Positions 39,149 to 48,113 of a stretch of DNA of 64,000 bases are shown piece after piece (position 1 is the stretch's first letter; each line of letters starts with the position of its first letter). The notes under the pieces are model-generated. The model had not been told where the DNA came from and did not search any database. It saw nothing but the letters and a program-made list of their open reading frames with translations. The stretch covers positions 62,001-126,000 of the forward strand of contig JAQGHU010000062.1 of the NCBI GenBank assembly GCA_028291515.1. The letters run 5' to 3'. The DNA comes from Schlesneria sp. Lineage in GTDB: Bacteria > Planctomycetota > Planctomycetia > Planctomycetales > Planctomycetaceae. The position numbers were made by a program, and so were the translations under genes.

Positions 39149-41083
39149 ATGACGATTCAGCAGTTATCTGAGGACCAGATTCGCGATTGGACAGTCGAGC
39201 AAAAGGACAAGTGGTGGTTTGAGAATGTTTACCGCGGGAACATGCCCCAGTTAACGATTCGCTCCGCCTTGATGGGTTTCATCCTCGGCGGCCTGCTGTC
39301 GGCCACAAACCTGTATATCGGTGCTAAGACCGGCTGGTCGCTGGGAGTGGGGATCACCTCGGTCATCCTGGCGTTTGCCTTCTTCAAGGTCTTACAGCAA
39401 CTCGGGATGAAAGAGTTCACGATCCTTGAGAACAACGCGATGCAATCGATCGCGACATCGGCCGGCTACATGACCGCCCCGCTGATCTCATCGCTGACCG
39501 CTTACATGATCGTCAACAAGGTGATGATTCCGTGGTGGCAGATCATCTTGTGGAACATTTCTCTGTCGATCCTGGGGGTGCTATTCGCCTTTCCAATGAA
39601 GCGGCGGTTTATCAATGACGAACAGCATCCGTTCCCCGAAGGCCGCGCGGCCGGGGTGGTGATGGATACGCTGCACTCGTCGGATGCGTCGGTCGGACTG
39701 CTGAAGGCGAAGATCCTGGGTGTTGCTGCGGGGACGGCTGCCTTCATTAAGTTCCTGCAGTCTGAAGGGATCCAAACGTGGATCCAAATGAAAATGGGTA
39801 TTGCTAAAGATAAGGTGCTGCATCTGCACGAGGATCTGTTTCAGTTGTTCGGACTAACGGGTCCGAATGCTCCCAAACTGCGTGGCGTCGAACTGAGTCA
39901 ACTGACTGTTTCACCGACGGTAGATGTCGCCTTGATTGGGGCAGGGGGGTTGATGGGGATTCGAGCAGGAGTTTCGCTCCTGATCGGTGCCGTCCTGAAC
40001 TACCTGATCCTGGCCCCGTGGATGATCGAAATCGGTGAGATCAAACCGAAGGCGGACGGCATCACTTACGGAATGAGGCAAATCACGATCTGGGCCTTGT
40101 GGCCCGGCGTTGCCGCGATGGTCGTGGCGTCGTTCGTCTCGTTCTTTTCCAAGCCCGACGTGATCACGAGTGCGTTCCGGGGGCTGACCGGGAAACGCAC
40201 CGGCGACGATGTGCTCAAGAATATCGAGTTTCCGTTGTGGATCTCGATCGTTGGCATCCCCATCATGAGTCTGATTACCGCCTGGATGGGTCTGGCCTTC
40301 TTCGATGTGCCGATCTGGGCCTCGCTGATCGGACTGCCGCTGACGTTTATTCTGTCACTGGTCGCCGCCAATTCGACGGCCCTGACCAGCACGACGCCTG
40401 TCGGTGCCACCAGCAAGATCACTCAGTTGTTCTACGGCATCATACGCCCGGGCGACATCAAGTCGAACCTGGCCACGGCCGGGATCACTGCCGAAGTCGT
40501 CAGCAATTCGTCCAACCTGCTGATGGATATCAAGCCTGGTTACATGCTGGGTGCCAAACCGCGTCAGCAGGCGATCGGCCATATCATCGGCATCTTCAGC
40601 GGAGCAATTGCCAGCACGTTCCTGTTCTTCGCGCTGTTCACCAAGGGACTGGACCCGAACAATCCGGAGACAATCGCCAACCTGCAGAACGACCAATTCC
40701 CGATGCCCGCCGTCACGATCTGGGTCGGTGTCGCGCAGGTTCTGAAAGAAGGGCTGCACAAGTTGCCCGGTTCAATCCAGATGGCCGTGATCATTGCTTC
40801 GGTCGTCGCCTTGGCGTTGGAAGTCACCCGGATCGCCACGAAGAATCGATTTCCTCTCTCCCCCGTGGCGATGGGCCTGGCCTTCGTGATCGACTTCCGG
40901 TCATCGCTGTGCATGTTTACCGGAGCGCTCTTGTTCTGGCTATTGGGTGTGGGTCGAGTGAAAGAAGAGCACGCTGCGAACAACCTGTGGGTGCAAAATC
41001 ACGAACCGATCTGCGCAGGGATCATTGCCGGGGCGAGCCTGATGGGGATCGCCGATACGATGGTCACTGTCTTCCTGCTGTAA
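39149..41083 (+). CDS. OPT family oligopeptide transporter
   Basis: Polytopic; LTIRSALMGFILGGLLSATNLYIGAKTGWSLGVGITSVILAFAFFKVLQ, NNAMQSIATSAGYMTAPLISSL. Confidence 0.9.
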   Translation: MTIQQLSEDQIRDWTVEQKDKWWFENVYRGNMPQLTIRSALMGFILGGLLSATNLYIGAKTGWSLGVGITSVILAFAFFKVLQQLGMKEFTILENNAMQSIATSAGYMTAPLISSLTAYMIVNKVMIPWWQIILWNISLSILGVLFAFPMKRRFINDEQHPFPEGRAAGVVMDTLHSSDASVGLLKAKILGVAAGTAAFIKFLQSEGIQTWIQMKMGIAKDKVLHLHEDLFQLFGLTGPNAPKLRGVELSQLTVSPTVDVALIGAGGLMGIRAGVSLLIGAVLNYLILAPWMIEIGEIKPKADGITYGMRQITIWALWPGVAAMVVASFVSFFSKPDVITSAFRGLTGKRTGDDVLKNIEFPLWISIVGIPIMSLITAWMGLAFFDVPIWASLIGLPLTFILSLVAANSTALTSTTPVGATSKITQLFYGIIRPGDIKSNLATAGITAEVVSNSSNLLMDIKPGYMLGAKPRQQAIGHIIGIFSGAIASTFLFFALFTKGLDPNNPETIANLQNDQFPMPAVTIWVGVAQVLKEGLHKLPGSIQMAVIIASVVALALEVTRIATKNRFPLSPVAMGLAFVIDFRSSLCMFTGALLFWLLGVGRVKEEHAANNLWVQNHEPICAGIIAGASLMGIADTMVTVFLL

Positions 41084-41101
41084 CTTCATTGAGACACCGA
41101 T

Positions 41102-42328
41102 ATGACAACTTTGCTTTCTCGTTTCCTGCGCTACGTGAAGATTGATACTCAGGCGGATGAGACGAGTACCACTTATCCCAGTACCGCGAAGCAACTGACG
41201 CTCAGCCACATGCTGGCCGAGGAATGTCGGTCGCTGGGGCTGACCGAGATTACGTGCGACGAGTTTGGAATCGTGATGGCCACGGTGCCTGCGACCGTGG
41301 CGGGAACCGTGCCGGCGATTGCTTATGTCGCGCATGTCGATACGTCACCGGAGTACTCGTCGATCGATGTCAATCCGCTGCTGCACGAGAACTATCAGGG
41401 GAACGACATCGTCTTGCCGAAGGATGGCAAGGTGCTGCGAGTCAGCGAGAATCCCGATCTGAAGAACTGCATTGGCCAGACAGTCATCACGACGGATGGT
41501 TCGACGCTGCTGGGTTCCGATGATAAGTCGGGCGTCGCCGTCATCATGTCAGCCGCGGCAGAGTTGATGCGACGCGCCAAGGAACTGAAGCACGGCCCGG
41601 TGCGACTCTGCTTCACCTGTGATGAAGAGATCGGACGCGGCACCGACAAGCTGGATTTGAAGAAGCTGGGGGCTCATGTCGCGTATACACTCGACGGGGG
41701 CGGACGTGACGAGATCGATTCGGAAACGTTCTCGGCCGATGGAGCCAAGGTCACCGTCAAAGGGATCAACACGCATCCGTCTGTTGGCAAAGGAGCAATG
41801 GTCAATGCGGTTCGCATCCTCAGTACGTTCATCTCGCGTCTGCCGACTGCCGGGCTGAGTCCCGAAATGACCGATGGCCGTGACGGGTTTATTCATCCGT
41901 ACCACATCGAAGGGGGCGTGGCCGAAGCGAGTGCCCGCCTGATCCTGCGCGACTTCGAAACCGAGAAACTGACTTCGCAAGCCGCCTTGCTGGAATCGAT
42001 CGCCGCATCACTGCGAGCGGAGTATCCTCGGGCCGAGATCCTGGTCGAGGTTCGTCCGCAATACCGCAACATGCGCGAAGGCCTGGTGCCGGAACCGCGA
42101 GCGATCTCGAAAGCGGTCGATGCGATGAAGTCACTCGGTCGCGTTCCCAAGCTCACTATCATCCGCGGCGGGACGGACGGCTCGATGCTGACTGCGAAGG
42201 GATTGCCGACGCCGAACCTGTCGACGGGCGAACACAACCCGCATTCGCCGTTGGAATGGACCTGCCTGGAAGAGATGCAAGCGGCGGTTGATGTGCTGGT
42301 GCAACTGGCGGTGGAGTGGGGTAAGTGA
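41102..42328 (+). CDS. pepT: peptidase T (M20B)
   Basis: LLSRFLRYVKIDTQADE, AYVAHVDTSPEYSS, TTDGSTLLGSDDKSGVAVIMSA, LCFTCDEEIGRGTDKLDLKKLGAHVAYTLDGG. Confidence 0.95.
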   Translation: MTTLLSRFLRYVKIDTQADETSTTYPSTAKQLTLSHMLAEECRSLGLTEITCDEFGIVMATVPATVAGTVPAIAYVAHVDTSPEYSSIDVNPLLHENYQGNDIVLPKDGKVLRVSENPDLKNCIGQTVITTDGSTLLGSDDKSGVAVIMSAAAELMRRAKELKHGPVRLCFTCDEEIGRGTDKLDLKKLGAHVAYTLDGGGRDEIDSETFSADGAKVTVKGINTHPSVGKGAMVNAVRILSTFISRLPTAGLSPEMTDGRDGFIHPYHIEGGVAEASARLILRDFETEKLTSQAALLESIAASLRAEYPRAEILVEVRPQYRNMREGLVPEPRAISKAVDAMKSLGRVPKLTIIRGGTDGSMLTAKGLPTPNLSTGEHNPHSPLEWTCLEEMQAAVDVLVQLAVEWGK

Positions 42329-42331
42329 CTG

Positions 42332-42392
42332 TAGGTTATGCTTTAGCATAACGGACGGTGAGAAGAGTTATGCTGAAGCATAACCTACGAAG
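42332..42392. repeat. GTAGGTTATGCT..AGCATAAC inverted repeats
   Basis: TGTAGGTTATGCTTTAGCATAACGGACGGTGAGAAGAGTTATGCTGAAGCATAACCTACGAA; shared with 29780-29855. Confidence 0.8.
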
Positions 42393-42406
42393 AGAACGAG
42401 GCGACG

Positions 42407-43180
42407 ATGGATCTGCAGCTTGCTGGCAAAGTGGGGATTGTGACCGGGGCCAGTCGTGGAATCGGCCGCGCGATTGCTCAATCGCTGGCTGCGGAAGGGA
42501 TGCGGCTGACGTTGGTCGCTCGATCCGGTGAGCAACTCGCGGATCTCGCCAAGAGCCTGCCGACACCGAGTCTGGTTCATATTGCCGATCTGCGAGAACC
42601 CAACGCGGCCGAAGCGCTGCTCGCTGCGACGACCAAGCAATTCGGTCAACTGGATCTGCTGGTGAATAACGCCGGAGCCACCGTGCGTGGCGACTTTCTA
42701 AAGCTGACCGATGCCGAATGGGACGATGGATTCGCGCTGAAGTTCTTCGGAGCCATGCGCTGTTGCCGGGCGGCGTGGCCATATCTGCAGCAATCGCAGG
42801 GTTCGATCGTCAACATCGTTGGTATTGGCGGTCGCACGGGATCGGCAGAATTTGCCATTGGTGGCTCGGTCAATGCCGCAGTTCTAAATCTGACCAAGGT
42901 GCTGGCTGATCGAGGCATCAGCGATGGTGTTCGCGTGAACGCGATCAACCCGGGTGCCATTTCCACAGATCGACTGCAAACTCGCATCGATAAGGCGGCT
43001 AGCGATCAAGGAATCACGAAAGAGGAAGCTGCCGCACATCTTGCTCGCGAGATGAAGATTGCTCGATTCGGAACGCCGACGGAGATCGGTGATGCGGTCG
43101 CGTTTTTGGCGTCATTCCGAGCGGCGTATTGCCAGGGGGCGATCATCGATATCGATGGTGGCCAAACGAGGACGCTTTAA
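42407..43180 (+). CDS. SDR family oxidoreductase
   Basis: KVGIVTGASRGIGRAIAQSLAAEGMRL; LLVNNAGATVRGDF. Confidence 0.92.
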   Translation: MDLQLAGKVGIVTGASRGIGRAIAQSLAAEGMRLTLVARSGEQLADLAKSLPTPSLVHIADLREPNAAEALLAATTKQFGQLDLLVNNAGATVRGDFLKLTDAEWDDGFALKFFGAMRCCRAAWPYLQQSQGSIVNIVGIGGRTGSAEFAIGGSVNAAVLNLTKVLADRGISDGVRVNAINPGAISTDRLQTRIDKAASDQGITKEEAAAHLAREMKIARFGTPTEIGDAVAFLASFRAAYCQGAIIDIDGGQTRTL

Positions 43181-43182
43181 CG

Positions 43183-43262
43183 TAGTAGGCACACTCCGTG
43201 TGCCGTGCGCTTGCCCGCGACTGGAAAGACAACGGCACACGGAGTGTGCCTTCTACATTGGG
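43183..43262. repeat. inverted repeat GGCACACTCCGTGTGCC ... GGCACACGGAGTGTGCC
   Basis: Read directly; related to 33470-33506. Confidence 0.8.
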
Positions 43263-43361
43263 CTACCACACGAATGAGTGAACCGAGCGGCTTCGACGCT
43301 TGTCTCTGACATCTCTCTCTCTGCCGACAACTCGTGAAAGGTTTCGCGATGTTGGCTGTAG

Positions 43362-44408
43362 ATGGGGGTAGATGCAGCTTTGCATGTCGTGGAGCGGTGT
43401 CGACGGAACGCTCGAACGAAGTCGCAGGGGATCATGTTAGACGGCAGTCGCAACTCGAAAATAGCATTCAACTTCTGTTGTATTTGCATCATTTGGGGTT
43501 CGACGTTTCTGGCAGTCAAGTATGCCATCGAGACCATCCCGCCGTTCGTTGTGACGGCCCTGCGCTATGTGATGGCCAGCCTGGTGTTGGCCATGATCAG
43601 CCGCATGCGAAAAGAAACTTGGCTGACCGCCGCCAATCTGCGATTGGCAGCCATCAGTGGATTCTTATTGAGTCTCGGTAACGCCTTGGTCTGTTACTCC
43701 GTGACATCGCTCCCGACAGGCTTGGTGGCAGTGGTGATTGGATCGCTGCCCGCTTGGATCATTCTGTTTGACTGGCAACTGTTCCGCGGCAAGCCACCTC
43801 AGTGGGGCCAGGTTGCCGGGATTGTGTTGTCGCTGATCGGGGTTGGTGCGCTCACCAGTTCACACTCAGAACACCTGGACATGCGAAATCTGCTGGTCTG
43901 GATCGCGCTGTTCTCATCGATTGCGGTCTGGGCGATGGGGACGCTGGTTCAACGTCAGGCTTCGGTGCGGGGTTCGATCTTCCTGTTCTCGTCGGTGCAG
44001 TCGCTGGTCGGTGGTGTGATGATTGGAGCCACCACCGCCTGGGATGGTAGTTTGGCTTTCCCTTGGGATCAGATCACGACTGCGTCGGTGCTGGCTCTGC
44101 TGTATCTCACGTTGGTGGGAACCGTGGCGGCGGGGACATCCTATGTTTGGCTCAGCCAGAACGCGGAACCTCGTCTGGTGAGTACCTACGCGTTAATCAC
44201 TCCGGTCGTTGCCGTGTGGCTGGGCTGGTTGGTCGCGGGTGAAGCGGTAACAGGATCGACGCTGAGTAACTCGATGATCGTGCTGGCTGGCGTGGGATTG
44301 ATTGCCTTAAGTGGTCATGCCTGGCGAACCAAAACAGTTGTTCGTCGAACTCCCGTGAGCGTCGCTGATCGAGTCACGGCGACACTGCGTTCTCCGGTCG
44401 AGGTGTGA
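43362..44408 (+). CDS. EamA/DMT family exporter (start may be 43431)
   Basis: IAFNFCCICIIWGSTFLAVKYAIETIPPFVVTALRYVMASLVL; ten TM-like segments. Confidence 0.88.
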   Translation: MGVDAALHVVERCRRNARTKSQGIMLDGSRNSKIAFNFCCICIIWGSTFLAVKYAIETIPPFVVTALRYVMASLVLAMISRMRKETWLTAANLRLAAISGFLLSLGNALVCYSVTSLPTGLVAVVIGSLPAWIILFDWQLFRGKPPQWGQVAGIVLSLIGVGALTSSHSEHLDMRNLLVWIALFSSIAVWAMGTLVQRQASVRGSIFLFSSVQSLVGGVMIGATTAWDGSLAFPWDQITTASVLALLYLTLVGTVAAGTSYVWLSQNAEPRLVSTYALITPVVAVWLGWLVAGEAVTGSTLSNSMIVLAGVGLIALSGHAWRTKTVVRRTPVSVADRVTATLRSPVEV

Positions 44409-44602
44409 TGATCTATCTGGCTTTCCGGAGCGGTGATGTCAGCCCCCCGGCCTCTTCATCGCGGTGATGAGCCCCCTTCCCAGTCGAGTTCCTAAGAGGC
44501 CGCAATTGCCGACGGTGGTGCGCGACTTTCAAGGAAATCGCTGCGAATGGGAGGGCGACGGGCTGGAAGCCAGCCCACGCAGGAATGTTGAGTGAAAGTC
44601 GA

Positions 44603-44815
44603 TCACAATCCCGCCTCGGCGCGCAGCTCGTCGGCCGTCTTTGGGCGCGCTTTGTCGGCCTGGATGCGGTCGTAAACCTCGCTGCGATGAACCTCTATCT
44701 CAGGCGGCGCGGCAAACCCCAGTCGCACGCCGCCGTTTGACACTGACACGACGCGCACCAGAATGTTGTCGCCGATCTGCACTGATTCGCCTCGTCGTCG
44801 TTTGAAAACCAGCAT
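44603..44815 (-). CDS. csrA: carbon storage regulator CsrA
   Basis: MLVFKRRRGESVQIGDNILVRVVSVSNGGVRLGFAAPPEIEVHRSEVYDRIQ. Confidence 0.92.
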   Translation of the reverse strand: MLVFKRRRGESVQIGDNILVRVVSVSNGGVRLGFAAPPEIEVHRSEVYDRIQADKARPKTADELRAEAGL

Positions 44816-44930
44816 TCGAATTCTCCTTAGTTTGTCATTCGGTTTGAAACGTTGATTGCTCTCAACGCAGTCGCGTCCTAACGCCGAGCGGCTACCTGAG
44901 CGGGTGAGCCTGGTCGGTCGATCGAGGGGT

Positions 44931-45392
44931 CTAACATGCCACCTCCACATCGGCGATCTCATAGGTCACTCGTCGCGGAGCCTTCAGGGTCAGCATCACG
45001 TCCTCGCCGTTCACGATGCGACGCACTTGCAGCCGCGACGGAATCCAATCGTCTTCCACGTCGAGCACCACCGCCTCCTGGTCCACCGAGAACGCCGCCA
45101 GCAGGGATTCCTTTTCGCAACGGTGATGCGTGAATGTGATCTGATCGGCCAGCCAGTCACCGATGTTTCGCTTGAGTTCGACGAGCGACCACCATTCGCG
45201 GGCGTCGCCGCTGACCTGATCGACCGTCGTCTGCAGACGCGCGACCTGCTGCTTCAGCGACGTGTTCTCGGCCCTCAGTGCGGCGAGGGGAGACTCAGTA
45301 GTCATGCCACTTTCGTTCGTAAAAACAGGCTCTATTTGCGTGGGCATCAGCTGGGCACCTCTGTGTGTGGCGTTGTTTGTTGCGTTCCCCAA
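44931..45392 (-). CDS. hypothetical protein, coiled coil
   Basis: LAALRAENTSLKQQVARLQTTVDQVSGDAREWWSLVELKRNIGDWLADQITFTHHRCEKESLL. Confidence 0.65.
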   Translation of the reverse strand: MGNATNNATHRGAQLMPTQIEPVFTNESGMTTESPLAALRAENTSLKQQVARLQTTVDQVSGDAREWWSLVELKRNIGDWLADQITFTHHRCEKESLLAAFSVDQEAVVLDVEDDWIPSRLQVRRIVNGEDVMLTLKAPRRVTYEIADVEVAC

Positions 45393-45534
45393 GCATACCC
45401 ATCATTCCGCTCTGTGTAAACTAAGAATATTCTGACGCAAACAGAGAAATTACACTAGGGAGACGGAAACAATTGACGCGGATACAGTTCCAGCCGCGGA
45501 GAATTTTCCACGAGCTGCTGTTTCGAGGTGAGAC

Positions 45535-45894
45535 ATGGGCAAGAAACTAGAAATCAGGACGATTTCCGAGGTGCAATCGACCGCTGAGGCCCTGGTCAAA
45601 GCGGCCGGTCGGCTGACCGCCGTCTGCCTGGACATGAAGCGTCTGAAGATGGACGAAATCGTCCTCTACTGGGCTCAACGCCAGTGGACCGCGTTCGACA
45701 TCGTGACGGAAATGTGCAAAGACGCCGAACTGATGTCGGAAGCTCAGTTCACCGCGTTCCAGCAAGGCCGCAAATCGGTCTACGCCGCCACCATGGAACG
45801 GACCGCCCGGGACACCGCCAAGAAAAAAGCCAAAGCCACGCCCGCCGCCAAGGCGACGAAGAAAGCCGTGGGAAGGCCGAAGAAGAAGTTGTAA
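45535..45894 (+). CDS. hypothetical protein with Lys/Ala-rich tail
   Basis: MGKKLEIRTISEVQSTAEALVKAAGRL...ARDTAKKKAKATPAAKATKKAVGRPKKKL. Confidence 0.7.
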   Translation: MGKKLEIRTISEVQSTAEALVKAAGRLTAVCLDMKRLKMDEIVLYWAQRQWTAFDIVTEMCKDAELMSEAQFTAFQQGRKSVYAATMERTARDTAKKKAKATPAAKATKKAVGRPKKKL

Positions 45895-45939
45895 ACTGCG
45901 GGTGAGCGTTTACTTCTTTCCAGGACGAGGTGAATCAAG

Positions 45940-46257
45940 GTGGCCAAGTGGACTTGTTTTATTTGCGGCCATAAGACGCTCGATAGCCGCTGCGATTGGG
46001 ACATCTGTCCGGTCTGTTTCTGGGAGGACGATACCTACGTCGATGAGAATCAGGACGAGAGCAGTCCGGCAAATGGTGACATGCGAGTGTCCGAGGCTCA
46101 GGCCAACTATATCGTTCATGGATGCTGCTGTCTGGCTGTCCTTTCCCACGTCAGGGCCCCAAAACGCGACGAGGCACTCGATCCCGATTGGCATTCCCAT
46201 CCAAACGCCATCATCCTCGCACATCAAATGCGACCGATGACCGATACAGAGTCGTAG
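45940..46257 (+). CDS. CPCC-type cysteine-rich protein (GTG start)
   Basis: WTCFICGHKTLDSRCDWDICPVCFWEDDTYVDENQDESSPANGDMRVSEAQANYIVHG. Confidence 0.75.
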   Translation: MAKWTCFICGHKTLDSRCDWDICPVCFWEDDTYVDENQDESSPANGDMRVSEAQANYIVHGCCCLAVLSHVRAPKRDEALDPDWHSHPNAIILAHQMRPMTDTES

Positions 46258-46386
46258 ACAAGTACGCCTCAACAATCTGCCAATTGTTTTGCAAACTTTC
46301 CCAAAGCTGGGCTTCTTTGAGTCACACGAGTTGATCTATACTCTCGCTCGGCCCACCTGATTCGTCAGGTCGGGCCTGACACCGAT

Positions 46387-46446
46387 GTGGCACTGTAACC
46401 AACAGGCCGCAGTCTCGTTCATCACGAGATTGCGGCCTTTTTTTGT
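46387..46446 (+). promoter_or_regulatory. leader element B: GTGGCACTGTAACCAACAGGCCGCAGTCTCG..CGAGATTGCGGCCTTTTTTT
   Basis: Hairpin 46404-46438 plus T-tract, ATG at 46464 with TTGGAGG Shine-Dalgarno; same architecture as A and C. Candidate -10 TATACT at 46337-46342. Confidence 0.8.
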
Positions 46447-46463
46447 CTTTGGAGGCTGCCCCG

Positions 46464-47996
46464 ATGGATGTGCGCAATCAATCTCTGATGTCTGGAGTCA
46501 CCTACGGCCAACGTCGACGCGATGGAGGCCAAGTCGACTGGACCGCTCCCAACCGGGGCAAATATCCGGTCAGTCATGTCGACACCTTCCTCAATCGGTA
46601 CACGTCGCTCGCGTCGGTCTATCGCGACTATGACGAGGCACTGCTTGATGATCGGTCCAATGCCCGCTTCATGCGGAATGATGTCGGCATCCGCGAATGC
46701 CTGGATTCACGACAGCGATCCGTCGCACTACTGAACTGGCATATTGAGCCTGAAAACAGCTCGTCGGCCGATCAGCGTGAGTTCTGTTCGCTGCTGGAAG
46801 CGATCTGCCGGCGGATTAGTCACTTCACCGAGTACCGGCGTAACTGTCAGCACGCGATCTGGTACGGCAAGTACGGCATCCAGCATCGCTGGGGAGTTCA
46901 GATTGTTAACAACAAGTCGGTCTGGATGCCAACGCCGCGACATCAGGATGACTGGGGCTGGAAACCGCTCAACGGTGACAAGCTGGTGTTCCGTCAACAA
47001 CGCCCTGATCGACCGCTGCAACCGGGTGAATACGAAGGCCAGGTCGGTATCCGTGTGGGCAGTCGCTACAGCGTGGGCGATGTGATCAATGGTCGCTGGA
47101 AGGTGCAGCCGACCGACTATGGCCTGGGCTACTTCCTGTCTCCTAACGAACGACGGTTGCTGCTGATCCACAAGCATCACATCGAAGACGCCGACTATGC
47201 CGACGGCGTGCGAGCGGGATCGATCTACGGCGTCGGGATTCGCTCGGTCATCTACTGGGAATGGTTTCAAAAACAGGAGACCATGGCGTTCCTGATGGAG
47301 TTTCTGGAACGGATGGCGGGTGGCATCCAGGTCTGGAAGTATCCGCAGGGAAACCAGCAGGCTCACGACGAAGCGAAGTCCGCGGCGGAGGGCTACAACA
47401 GCGGCGAGCAACATATCCTGCTGGTCCCCGTCCCCGTCGGCGATACCGGCCAGTACGGCGTCGAGATCATCGATCCCGGCTTCCAGGGAGTCGAAACGCT
47501 GCATCAGTTGCTGACGCAGTACTTCGGCCATCGCATCAAGCGGTACATCCTGGGTCAGGTGCTGTCGTCCGAATCAGAAGCGACAGGCATGGGATCGGGT
47601 GTTGCCGAACTGCACGCCGACACACTGCTGCAAATCCTGCAGAGTGACTCGGCCAACCTGGAAGAAACGCTGACCAGCGACCTGCTCGGCTCGATCATCC
47701 AGATCAACGTGCAAAAGGGACTCTGGTCCGAGCCCGGTTTTCGTCCGCGGTTCGTGATCCAGACCGAACAGGCCGACATCGACAAACAGCTACAGGCCTG
47801 GACATCGCTACTCGATCGCGGCTTGTCGTTCCGCAAACGCGACCTCTACCAACTCGTCGGAGCCGCCATCCCCGGCCCCGGCGATGACGTGTTGGATCCG
47901 AAAGGCCAGTCAGCCCAAAAAGGTGATCCGCATGGTCAGCATCCAGGCGCAAAGCCAGCCATCACTTCGGGAGCCACCAGTGTCTTCCAAGAGTGA
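46464..47996 (+). CDS. phage portal-like protein (DUF935 / Mu gp29 family)
   Basis: DVGIRECLDSRQRSVALLNWHIEP; KRYILGQVLSSESEATGMGSGVAELHADTLLQILQSDSANLEETLTSDLLGSIIQINVQKG. Confidence 0.82.
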   Translation: MDVRNQSLMSGVTYGQRRRDGGQVDWTAPNRGKYPVSHVDTFLNRYTSLASVYRDYDEALLDDRSNARFMRNDVGIRECLDSRQRSVALLNWHIEPENSSSADQREFCSLLEAICRRISHFTEYRRNCQHAIWYGKYGIQHRWGVQIVNNKSVWMPTPRHQDDWGWKPLNGDKLVFRQQRPDRPLQPGEYEGQVGIRVGSRYSVGDVINGRWKVQPTDYGLGYFLSPNERRLLLIHKHHIEDADYADGVRAGSIYGVGIRSVIYWEWFQKQETMAFLMEFLERMAGGIQVWKYPQGNQQAHDEAKSAAEGYNSGEQHILLVPVPVGDTGQYGVEIIDPGFQGVETLHQLLTQYFGHRIKRYILGQVLSSESEATGMGSGVAELHADTLLQILQSDSANLEETLTSDLLGSIIQINVQKGLWSEPGFRPRFVIQTEQADIDKQLQAWTSLLDRGLSFRKRDLYQLVGAAIPGPGDDVLDPKGQSAQKGDPHGQHPGAKPAITSGATSVFQE

Positions 47997-48113
47997 AACA
48001 GCTCCGACAACACCATCAGCCCAACCCAACGCAAATGCGGCCCAGCGACACAATCGCTCGCTGACTCATCAATCCTGAACAGACTACCAGATCACCAACG
48101 GAGGCACCCTTTA

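Noticed and set aside
43802-44050. Short plus ORFs inside the DMT gene
   Set aside because: Alternate-frame shadows of the transporter CDS.
46385-46446. Leader B as a plain terminator of the CPCC gene
   Set aside because: Not fully excluded, but the box upstream of the stem is shared by three loci with different upstream genes, and a promoter-like element lies between the CPCC stop and the hairpin.
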